From positions 496,001 to 560,000 of the forward strand of contig NZ_JACHJC010000001.1 in the NCBI RefSeq assembly GCF_014203425.1: a stretch of 64,000 nucleotides of DNA, given 5' to 3'. The stretch is from Micromonospora echinospora (GTDB taxonomy: Bacteria; Actinomycetota; Actinomycetes; Mycobacteriales; Micromonosporaceae). Shown piece by piece: positions 57,802-64,000 of the stretch; position 1 is the stretch's first letter; each line of letters begins with the position of its first letter. The notes below the pieces were generated by a model that did not search any database, had not been told where the DNA came from, and was given only the letters and a program-made list of their open reading frames with translations. Both the position numbers and the translations under genes were made by a program.

Positions 57802-59505
57802 GTGAGACACCGGGACTGGGGAAGCGGGGAGGACAGCCCGCGCGAGCGACGGCCGAGCGGTTCCTGGGATGAGCCCGCCGGGCCGCGCCGGGTCGACTCG
57901 TACGCGCCGGAGAGCTACCGCACGCCGAGTCGGCGGCGGGCGATCGAGCGCGGCCAGGACGAGCCTGTGGACGCCTACCTTCCCCGCTGGGCGCTGGAGT
58001 CCGGGGTGAGTCGCGCGGACGGTGGCGGGCGGCACGCGGCGCCCGACGACGACGAGATCGAGGTCGAGACGCCGTCCTCCGACGGTGTCTGGCGCACGGA
58101 GGCGGGCCGCGGCCGACGTGAGCAGCGGGCGATCGGTGCGGGTCCGTTGTCGGACCACACGGCCGAGTGGACGATGGACGCCCCCCAGGAGCGGGGGTAC
58201 GTGGGAAACAGGCGTGCCGACTCGGACGACGAGCCGGTGTCGGGAATGTCGCCCCGTAGTCGTCCCCGCCGCGCGGCGACCCGGCGTCCGCAGGTGACCT
58301 GGTCCGGGCTGCCGGATTCGGCGGGTCCGGGCGACGAGGAAGCGGCGCGGGACAGCGGGCGGGCGGGCCGGCGGCGTCGATCGGCGTCGGGTTCTTCCTG
58401 GCCGCCGCCGGTGGCGTCGGACTCCGCCTGGTCGCGGTCGGCGGTGTCGGGCTCGGACCGGTCCCGGCCGGCGACGTCGGATGCCGACTGGCCGGCGTCG
58501 GAATCGCGGCGACCGGCGTCGGCGGCGCCCGAGCCGGGCTGGTCGTCGTCGGCGTCATCGGGCCGGTCACCGTCGCCGGCTTCGGAGTCGACCTGGCCGC
58601 GGTCGGTGGCCCCGTCGGGTTCGGACCGGTCCCGGCCGGTGGCGGATCCCTGGCAGCGGCGTCGGGCGGCCGATCGCGAGCCGCCGCAGCCGCCGGAGCC
58701 GCCGCCTGCGGTCGACCCGTGGGACGCGTCGGGCGTGCACGCCTGGGACCGGCCGGCGCCCGGTGGCGGCTGGCAGCAGGCGGAGAGCCGGTGGGACCGC
58801 ACGGAGCACACAGGCGAGTGGGACCGGTTCACCGACACCGGCTATCTGGAGCCGGTGCGCGACGGGGTCGACCCGTGGGACCGTACTGCCCCGCCGGTGC
58901 GGGAGGGCTGGGCGTCACCGGAGCGGGCCGAGGCGTTCTGGTCCGGTACCCGGCTGGCCGGGGACGATCCGCGGTGGATGGAGACGCCGACGTCGGCGCC
59001 GAGGTCGCCGGCGGTGGCGTACTCGGCTCCGCGTCCGCGTGCCGTGCCTCGCGGCCGGCCGGTGGCGCCGGCCGGGCCGACGCTGCGGCAGCGGGTGGAG
59101 ACGATCGGTGGCGGCTCGTGGGGCCGGCGACTGGAAGACGACCTGCTGGACCCGGATCCGGGTGGACCGCTGCGGCCGCTCGTCTACACGGTGGCGTGCT
59201 ACCTGGTTCCGGCCGTGCTGGTCGTCGTCGGCCTGCTGTTCCTGAGCGGTCAGCCCCCGGCGGGTTGCGTCACCGACATCACCGGTGGCGGTTGCGACTC
59301 GCCGCGTACGCATGCCCTGGATTCGCTGGTGTCGGCGGCCCCGCGGTTCGGCCTGGCGCTGGTGAGCAGCCTGGTGGTGGCGGTGTTGCTACGGCAGGTC
59401 GGGACGACCTGGCGGTCGGCGACGGTGGCGCTGGCGGCGGCCGTGGTGGGCGGTGGCCTGTCCACGGTGGTGATCAGCGCGGTGACGGGTAACCCGCTCG
59501 GCTGA
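57802..59505 (+). CDS. large disordered protein with C-terminal membrane helices
   Basis: A 567-residue protein. Residues 1-445 are Arg/Ser/Pro/Asp/Trp-rich and disordered, with recurring WDR, DPWD and SGSDRSRP patterns (for example SGSDRSRPATSDADW and SGSDRSRPVADPW). The C-terminal 120 residues hold three hydrophobic helices (LVYTVACYLVPAVLVVVGLL, LVSSLVVAVLLR and ATVALAAAVVGGGLSTVVIS) with a Cys-containing loop (AGCVTDITGGGCDSP). GTG 57802 follows GAGAGAGG. I recognise no family. It lies between dnaB and rplI, pointing against both. A hairpin terminator follows. Confidence 0.65.
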   Translation: MRHRDWGSGEDSPRERRPSGSWDEPAGPRRVDSYAPESYRTPSRRRAIERGQDEPVDAYLPRWALESGVSRADGGGRHAAPDDDEIEVETPSSDGVWRTEAGRGRREQRAIGAGPLSDHTAEWTMDAPQERGYVGNRRADSDDEPVSGMSPRSRPRRAATRRPQVTWSGLPDSAGPGDEEAARDSGRAGRRRRSASGSSWPPPVASDSAWSRSAVSGSDRSRPATSDADWPASESRRPASAAPEPGWSSSASSGRSPSPASESTWPRSVAPSGSDRSRPVADPWQRRRAADREPPQPPEPPPAVDPWDASGVHAWDRPAPGGGWQQAESRWDRTEHTGEWDRFTDTGYLEPVRDGVDPWDRTAPPVREGWASPERAEAFWSGTRLAGDDPRWMETPTSAPRSPAVAYSAPRPRAVPRGRPVAPAGPTLRQRVETIGGGSWGRRLEDDLLDPDPGGPLRPLVYTVACYLVPAVLVVVGLLFLSGQPPAGCVTDITGGGCDSPRTHALDSLVSAAPRFGLALVSSLVVAVLLRQVGTTWRSATVALAAAVVGGGLSTVVISAVTGNPLG

Positions 59506-59554
59506 GTTCCGGCGAGACCGGGGCTGCCGCCGGGGTCGTGGTGACGCAGATGCG

Positions 59555-59589
59555 GAAGGGCCCGCACCGGTGTCCGGTGCGGGCCCTTC
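59555..59589. terminator. 16-bp perfect hairpin between convergent genes
   Basis: GAAGGGCCCGCACCGG (59555-59570) and CCGGTGCGGGCCCTTC (59574-59589) form a perfect stem around TGT. It lies between the stops at 59505 and 59607, and shares the GAAGGG...CCCTTCGCG style of the palindrome at 24086-24129. Confidence 0.85.
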
Positions 59590-59606
59590 GCGTCGTGCTA
59601 CGGGTG

Positions 59607-60053
59607 TCAGCCCTTGACCACGTTCAGGTCGAACTTGGCGGTCACCTCGGGGTGCAGCCGGATGCTGACCGGGTAGGAGCCGAGCGCCTTGATGTGGCCG
59701 GGCATCTCCAGCCGGCGGCGGTCCAGCGTCGGACCGCCGGCGGCCTTGACGGCGTCGACGATCTCGGCCGGGGTGACCGAGCCGAAGAGCCGGCCGCCGT
59801 CGCCGGCGCGGGCCTTCAGGTTGACCTTCAGGCCCTCGACCTGGGCCTTGACCTCGGTGGCGTGGCCCAGGTCGCGGATCTCGCGGGCCGAGCGGGCCCG
59901 CTTGATGACCGTGACCTGCTTCTCCGCGCCCTTGGTCCAGGCGATCGCGAAGCCCTGCGGCAGCAGGTAGTTACGGCCGAAGCCGTCCTTCACCTCGACG
60001 ATGTCGCCCGGAGAGCCGAGGCCGGACACCTCCTGAGTAAGGATGATCTTCAT
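59607..60053 (-). CDS. rplI: 50S ribosomal protein L9
   Basis: A 148-residue L9. N-terminal domain [20 protein letters not shown] followed by [19 protein letters not shown], the central helix, and the C-terminal domain with [14 protein letters not shown] and [21 protein letters not shown]. It binds 23S rRNA at the L1-stalk base. ATG 60053 follows a short spacer after rpsR (15 bp), so it is the distal gene of the rpsF-ssb-rpsR-rplI operon. Confidence 0.96.
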   Translation of the reverse strand: MKIILTQEVSGLGSPGDIVEVKDGFGRNYLLPQGFAIAWTKGAEKQVTVIKRARSAREIRDLGHATEVKAQVEGLKVNLKARAGDGGRLFGSVTPAEIVDAVKAAGGPTLDRRRLEMPGHIKALGSYPVSIRLHPEVTAKFDLNVVKG

Positions 60054-60067
60054 GTCCGTGCCTCCCC

Positions 60068-60307
60068 TCAGCGGGCCGTGGCCGTGTACGGCAGGAGCGC
60101 CATCTCGCGGGCGTTCTTGACCGCACGGGCGATCTGCCGCTGCTGCTGCGAGGTCACGCCGGTCACCCGTCGAGCGCGGATCTTGCCGCGGTCGGAGATG
60201 AACTTGCGCAGCAGCGCGGTGTCCTTGTAATCGATATAGGTGATCCCGTCCTTGTCGAGCGGGTTCACCTTCTTCTTCGGCTTGCGCAGTGCCGCAGCCT
60301 TCGCCAT
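60068..60307 (-). CDS. rpsR: 30S ribosomal protein S18, zinc-ligand-free form
   Basis: A 79-residue S18: [20 protein letters not shown] at the start, [40 protein letters not shown] and [15 protein letters not shown]. The N-terminal CxxC and the later Cys/His that bind zinc in many actinobacterial S18 proteins are absent (NPLDKDG and TGVTSQQQ stand in their place). So the canonical operon copy here is the C-minus type. ATG 60307 is chosen because it starts the conserved MAK. It lies between ssb and rplI. Confidence 0.94.
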   Translation of the reverse strand: MAKAAALRKPKKKVNPLDKDGITYIDYKDTALLRKFISDRGKIRARRVTGVTSQQQRQIARAVKNAREMALLPYTATAR

Positions 60308-60348
60308 TGCTCTTGCTCCTGGTTTGCGATCGCGGGCGCTCGGCGCCA

Positions 60349-60861
60349 TCAGAACGGGGGCTCCTCGTCGAAGTTTCCGCCGCCCGAACCACCGCGGGAG
60401 GGGGCGGGGGCAGCAGAGGCCCAGGGGTCGTCGAAGTTGCCTCCGCCGCCACCCTGGCCGCCACCACCACCGAAGCCGCCGCCACCGCCACCGGAGCGGG
60501 ACATCTTCTGCACCTTCGCCGTGGCGTAGCGCAGGGACGGGCCGATCTCGTCGACCTCCAGCTCGATGACGGTGCGCTTCTCACCCTCACGGGTCTCGTA
60601 CGACCGCTGACGCAGCCGGCCGGACACGATCACCCGAGCGCCACGCTGCAGCGACTCGGCGACGTTCTCGGCGGCCTGGCGCCAGACCGTGCACGAGAGG
60701 AACAGCGGCTCGCCGTCCTTCCACTCGCCGGAGGCCTTGTCCATGAAGCGGGGCGTCGAAGCGACCCGGAACTTGGCGACCGCCGCGCCGGAGGGGGTGA
60801 AACGCAACTCGGGGTCATCGGTCAGGTTGCCGATGACCGTGATGGTGGTGTCTCCTGCCAT
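60349..60861 (-). CDS. ssb: single-stranded DNA-binding protein
   Basis: A 170-residue SSB. OB-fold: [39 protein letters not shown] and [21 protein letters not shown] long Gly-rich linker (about residues 115-150) leads to the acidic tip NFDEEPPF, the partner-binding tail. ATG 60861 follows GAGGAG by 6 nt; ATG 60867 is too close to that site. It follows rpsF in the operon. Confidence 0.95.
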   Translation of the reverse strand: MAGDTTITVIGNLTDDPELRFTPSGAAVAKFRVASTPRFMDKASGEWKDGEPLFLSCTVWRQAAENVAESLQRGARVIVSGRLRQRSYETREGEKRTVIELEVDEIGPSLRYATAKVQKMSRSGGGGGGFGGGGGQGGGGGNFDDPWASAAPAPSRGGSGGGNFDEEPPF

Positions 60862-60959
60862 GACCATCTCCTCGCGCACTCATCTTTGTGCCATACAGGC
60901 TCTCAGAGCCGTACGACAGCGTGGATGAGGCTTGATCCGGACGTGCCGGGACTAGATGC

Positions 60960-61250
60960 TCAGCGCATCTCCGGACGGATGACCTTGGTGCGCAGCACCG
61001 ACTCGTTGAGTCGGAGCTGACGGTCCAGCTCGCCAACGGCCTCCGGCGTCGCCTGGAGGTCGATGACGGCGTAGATGCCCTCGGCCTTCTTGTTGATCTC
61101 GTACGCGAGGCGCCGGCGGCCCCACACGTCGGTCTTCTCCACCGAGCCACCCGCGGTCCGGATCACGTTCAGGTACGTGTCGAGCGACGGGGCGACGGTG
61201 CGCTCCTCGAGGCTGGGGTCGAGGATCACCATGACTTCGTAATGACGCAA
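60960..61250 (-). CDS. rpsF: 30S ribosomal protein S6
   Basis: A 96-residue S6: [59 protein letters not shown] and the final [11 protein letters not shown]. It binds S18 on the 30S platform. The start codon is TTG (61250), fixed by a strong GGAGGTGA 7 nt upstream. It is the first gene of the operon, with a 640-bp gap upstream. Confidence 0.95.
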   Translation of the reverse strand: MRHYEVMVILDPSLEERTVAPSLDTYLNVIRTAGGSVEKTDVWGRRRLAYEINKKAEGIYAVIDLQATPEAVGELDRQLRLNESVLRTKVIRPEMR

Positions 61251-61890
61251 GACGTGCTCACCTCCTGTGGGCTAAGCGGCCACGGTCCTTCCGTGGCAGG
61301 AGGTCGTGCGTCGTTGCCGTGACCGGTTCCGGGGGAACCCGGCTGGACACGGGCAACCGGACCAGAATAGCCGGTGCGGACGATCATGGCCGGACCGGCC
61401 GCCCCGCGCGCCCCGGACGCGGTGACAGGGGCCCACCTGCGGCCTCGCGAGCCGGCAGGCGGACCCCTGTCCACGGGGCCGCGGGGCGTCCCGTCCGCAT
61501 TCCTTGGGTGGGACCTGGGGAGGAACGACCACACCGATGAGGTTGGATCGAAGACGCCCCGCGGAGCTTTATCGTGTTGTCACCTGCGCTGACCATACAA
61601 TGGCTCTCGTCACCACTTGGGGTAAATGGAGGATTTAGTCCGGACTCTCGATCGGCGGTGCCGGATGACGAGTGGATCCCGCCCCGTCGTGCCGGGCCGC
61701 ACGCCGGGGCGCCCCGTTACCGGGTGTCGACCCCTTCACCAGTACGTGCTGTGGACCACGTGCGGGCGGAGCGTCGACCATCGATCCCACCTCGGACAAC
61801 GACCGCCGGGCCGGGTGGTGACGCCTCCGACCCGCCGGGCGCCTCCGGCGAGCGCGGCGACCGTCGCAGGCGCGACGTAGGCTGCCCTGC
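61251..61890. other. 640-bp divergent gap between rpsF and nfo
   Basis: No supported gene. On the left is the rpsF leader with its GGAGGTGA. Around 61560-61640 the DNA is less GC-rich and contains TTGTCA, TACAAT and GGTAAATGGAGGATTTAG, plausible promoter elements, but I could not pair a -35 and a -10 at a normal spacing. A frame from ATG 61626 (84 codons) is Arg/Pro-rich and unlike a protein. The right end carries TAGGCT 7 nt before the nfo ATG. The 61640-61880 part shows nothing else I can name. Confidence 0.6.
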
Positions 61891-62673
61891 ATGCGAATCG
61901 GAGCCCACGTCGATCCGACCGACCCGCTGGCCGAGGCAGCCGCCCGGCAGGCCGAGGCGGTGCAGTTCTTCCTGGCCGACCCGCAGGGCTGGAAGGCCCC
62001 GAAGACGCGCGAGGACGCCGAGCGCCTGCGCGCCGCCGACGTCGACCTCTACGTGCACGCGCCGTACGTGATCAACGTGGCCACGCTCAACAACCGGATC
62101 CGCATTCCCAGCCGCAAGCTGCTGCTCGCCCACGCCACCGCCGCGGCGGCCGTCGGCGCCAAGGGCCTGATCGTGCACGGCGGCCACGTCAACGCCGGCC
62201 AGGACGTCGCCGTCGGCTTCGACAACTGGCGCAAGACCTTCGCGTACGCGGCGGAGTCCGGCGGGTTCCCGCTGCCGGTGCTGATCGAGAACACCGCCGG
62301 CGGTGAGAACGCCTGCGCCCGGCACCTCGACTCGCTGGCCCGGCTCTGGGACGCGCTCGGCGACCACGAGGTCGGCTTCTGCCTCGACACCTGCCACGCC
62401 CACGCGGGCGGCGAGGAGCTGCTGGGCCTGGTCGACCGGGTGAAGGCGATCACCGGCCGGATCGACCTGATCCACGCGAACAACTCGAAGGGCGCCTTCA
62501 ACTCCGGCCAGGACCGGCACGACAACCTCACCGGCGGCACCATCGACCCGGAGCTGCTGGTGGCGGTGATCCGCGCGGCAGGCGCGCCGGTGATCGTGGA
62601 GACTCCCGGCGGCGTCGAGGGTCAGGCCGCCGACATCGCGTTCCTGCGCGGGCAGTTGGGCGCGGCGGAGTGA
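61891..62673 (+). CDS. nfo: endonuclease IV (AP endonuclease, TIM-barrel)
   Basis: A 260-residue AP endonuclease family 2 enzyme: RIGAHVDPTDPLAEAAARQA, VDLYVHAPYVINVA, GLIVHGGHVNAG, PVLIENTAGGENACARHLDS, FCLDTCHAHAGG and IHANNSKGAFNSGQDRHDN, and final VIVETPGG. The zinc-binding His, Glu and Asp residues are in place. It cuts 5' of abasic sites in base excision repair. ATG 61891 follows TAGGCT by 7 nt (leaderless pattern). It overlaps the next gene by 4 bp (GTGA). Confidence 0.9.
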   Translation: MRIGAHVDPTDPLAEAAARQAEAVQFFLADPQGWKAPKTREDAERLRAADVDLYVHAPYVINVATLNNRIRIPSRKLLLAHATAAAAVGAKGLIVHGGHVNAGQDVAVGFDNWRKTFAYAAESGGFPLPVLIENTAGGENACARHLDSLARLWDALGDHEVGFCLDTCHAHAGGEELLGLVDRVKAITGRIDLIHANNSKGAFNSGQDRHDNLTGGTIDPELLVAVIRAAGAPVIVETPGGVEGQAADIAFLRGQLGAAE

Positions 62674-64000
62674 CCGCCGAGAAGTCCGGCACGACCGGCC
62701 GCCGGTCCGGCGCCGAGACCCGGGCGGACGGGACCGGCGCGAAGAACCCGCCGGACGAGACGGCCGAGGTCGGGCCCGGGAACGGCGCGAAGAACGGGCC
62801 GGACGACACGGCCGGGGTCGGGCCCGGGAACGGCTCGCCCGACGAGCGCGCCTCCGGCGCGGACAAATCCGGTGAGGACGACGCCGCAGGCACGGTGACG
62901 AGTGCCGGCACGGCGAAGCGGACCGGCAAGGCTCGCCGCACCGGCAGGGCGAAGGCGGCAGGCACGGCGAGCACCGCCGGCAAGACGAGCACCGCCGGCA
63001 AGGCGGGGGCCGCCGACAAGGCGGGGGCCAGCGCCGAAGCCGGGAACGAGGACGAGGCGCGGGACGTGACCGGGAGCAACGGCGACGCCGGGGAGGACGG
63101 CGTCACCGTGGCGAAGGCCGGGGCCCGGGACAGAGCGGACGCCACCAAGAAGGACGACGCCGCGGAGAAGACCGACGCCTCGAAGAAGGACGGTACGGGC
63201 GGCGACGAACCGGCCGACCCGTGGTCCGCGTTCGGTCCGGCACCCGAGCCGGTGCTCGGTCGCCCCCGCCGGGCCGTCCGCGCGGTGGGCCGTTTCCTGG
63301 TGCACGAGTGGACGCTCGCCGTCGTCGCCGCGCTGGCGCTGGCGGCGGCGATGACCTGGCCCACGCTGCGCTATCCGCGGCACACGCTGCCTCACGACTA
63401 CTGGGACCCGAGCCTGCAGGCGTGGCAGATGGCCTGGTCCGGGCACATCCTGCGGACGAATCCCGCGCAGCTGTGGCACTCGAACACGTTCTATCCGGAG
63501 AACTGGAGCTTCGCGTTCTCCGACACGCTGCTCGGGTACGCCCCGGCCGGCCTGATCGGGGTCGGGCCGGAGCAGGCCGTGCTGCGCTACAACATCATGT
63601 TCGTGCTGGCGCACGCGCTCGCCGCGTTCGGTGCGTACGCGCTGGCCCGGCAGCTCGGCGCGGGCCGGATCGGCGGCGCGGTGGCCGGGGCGAGCTTCGC
63701 CTACGCGCCGTGGCTGCTGGCCCAGGCCGGCCACCTGCACATCATCTCCAACGGCGGCATCCCGTTGGCGCTGGCGATGCTGGCGCGGGGTCACGGCTGG
63801 TCACTGCGGTACGGCTACCGGCCGCGCCGCCGGCACGCGGGGTGGGCGTTCGCCGGGTGGCTGGTGGCCGCGTGGCAGCTCAGCCTCGGTTTCGGCATCG
63901 GGCTGCCGTTCGCGTACATGCTGGCGGGGACGGGCCTGGTCTCGGTGGTGCTGTGGTTCGTGCGGCGGCGCCGGGTGAAGCGTCCGTTCGGCTGGCGGCT
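62670..64000 (+). CDS. membrane protein with long disordered N-terminus (3' end outside window)
   Basis: The frame is open from GTG 62670 to the right edge (443 codons). Residues 1-205 are low-complexity Ala/Gly/Lys/Asp with repeats such as GPGNGAKNGPDDTAG and TAGKTSTAGKAGAADKAGA. From about 215 the sequence is hydrophobic: LAVVAALALAAAMTWPTLR, then HDYWDPSLQAWQMAWSGHIL, TNPAQLWHSNTFYPENWSFA, ALAAFGAYALARQLGAGRIG. The D-x2-x-x-W and FYPE loop is typical of YfhO/GT-C type sugar transferases. The start overlaps the nfo stop. Confidence 0.7.
   Translation, partial: MTAEKSGTTGRRSGAETRADGTGAKNPPDETAEVGPGNGAKNGPDDTAGVGPGNGSPDERASGADKSGEDDAAGTVTSAGTAKRTGKARRTGRAKAAGTASTAGKTSTAGKAGAADKAGASAEAGNEDEARDVTGSNGDAGEDGVTVAKAGARDRADATKKDDAAEKTDASKKDGTGGDEPADPWSAFGPAPEPVLGRPRRAVRAVGRFLVHEWTLAVVAALALAAAMTWPTLRYPRHTLPHDYWDPSLQAWQMAWSGHILRTNPAQLWHSNTFYPENWSFAFSDTLLGYAPAGLIGVGPEQAVLRYNIMFVLAHALAAFGAYALARQLGAGRIGGAVAGASFAYAPWLLAQAGHLHIISNGGIPLALAMLARGHGWSLRYGYRPRRRHAGWAFAGWLVAAWQLSLGFGIGLPFAYMLAGTGLVSVVLWFVRRRRVKRPFGWR

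Noticed and set aside
61626..61880. 84-codon gene in the gap upstream of nfo
   Set aside because: Arg/Pro-rich composition typical of random GC-rich frames and no recognisable motif, despite a GGTAAATGGAGG stretch at its start.
1..64000. CRISPR arrays, tRNA or rRNA genes, insertion sequences, prophage
   Set aside because: I found no regularly spaced repeats, no cloverleaf or CCA-type ends, no transposase or integrase and no phage structural genes.

Overview
The window is chromosomal DNA from a very GC-rich actinobacterium, most likely a member of the Micromonosporaceae (Micromonospora or a close relative). Evidence: strong GC bias in third codon positions, frequent GTG/TTG starts, actinobacterial families (Bpa proteasome activator, DUF5926, LppU/SCO3897, DUF4192, DUF6457, several LytR-CpsA-Psr proteins), and the rpsF-ssb-rpsR-rplI-dnaB block, which in actinobacteria usually lies in the origin-proximal core. 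The family assignment is inference. I see no tRNA, rRNA, CRISPR array, insertion sequence or prophage.

Layout. 0-3.6 kb: a cut-off SRPBCC protein, a small conserved protein, a flavin-reductase-like protein with a parS-like site at its start, then a DUF485 + acetate/monocarboxylate symporter pair behind a CRP-type palindrome. 3.6-8.5 kb: a UDP-sugar decarboxylase/epimerase and three tandem LCP cell-wall ligases; the third has an apparent frameshift in a G6 run. 8.5-22 kb: housekeeping and signalling genes (rhodanese, GDPD, histidine kinase, RsbW-like ATPase, DUF5926, arginine deiminase, NERD-like protein, lipoprotein, prephenate dehydratase, AIM24, zincin, OsmC, two HAD phosphatases, Bpa). 22-27.7 kb: hydrolase, branched-chain-amino-acid-type binding lipoprotein, DDAH-like enzyme with a divergent Lrp regulator, quinone oxidoreductase, YbjN/TY-Chap protein. 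27.7-33.4 kb: molybdenum cofactor block 1 (DUF6457, mobA, fdhD, then moaA, moaD). 33.4-45 kb: metallophosphoesterase, an EndoQ-like nuclease fused to a UvrD-type helicase, a type IV prepilin peptidase, an EamA exporter, an LppU-like protein, an AAA ATPase, GNAT, DoxX and a GT87-type membrane protein. 44.8-47.6 kb: molybdenum cofactor block 2 (moaC-mog-moeA-moaE, on the minus strand).

47.6-48.95 kb is an unusual, locally AT-richer accessory stretch. It holds the decayed remains of a SARP/AfsR-type regulator and two near-identical minigenes, each with a strong ribosome binding site, that encode the same heptapeptide MRSTEWN. Then come a GGDEF-EAL protein, a membrane protein, a phosphoribosyltransferase, a zinc-ribbon protein and an MPI/DinB-like protein. 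54.7-61.3 kb is the replication/ribosome block on the minus strand: rpsF, ssb, rpsR (a form without zinc ligands), rplI, and dnaB interrupted by a 426-residue intein. The window ends with a 640-bp gap, endonuclease IV, and a large membrane protein that runs off the edge.

Working together: the Moco genes form a nearly complete pathway (MoaA, MoaC, MoaD, MoaE, Mog, MoeA, MobA, FdhD) split into two blocks. Nfo and the EndoQ-UvrD fusion both point to repair of AP sites and deaminated bases. The LCP proteins and the sugar epimerase point to wall glycopolymer synthesis. Many genes carry a TANNNT box ending 6-8 nt before the start codon and no Shine-Dalgarno sequence, which suggests widespread leaderless transcripts; I used this to choose several starts.
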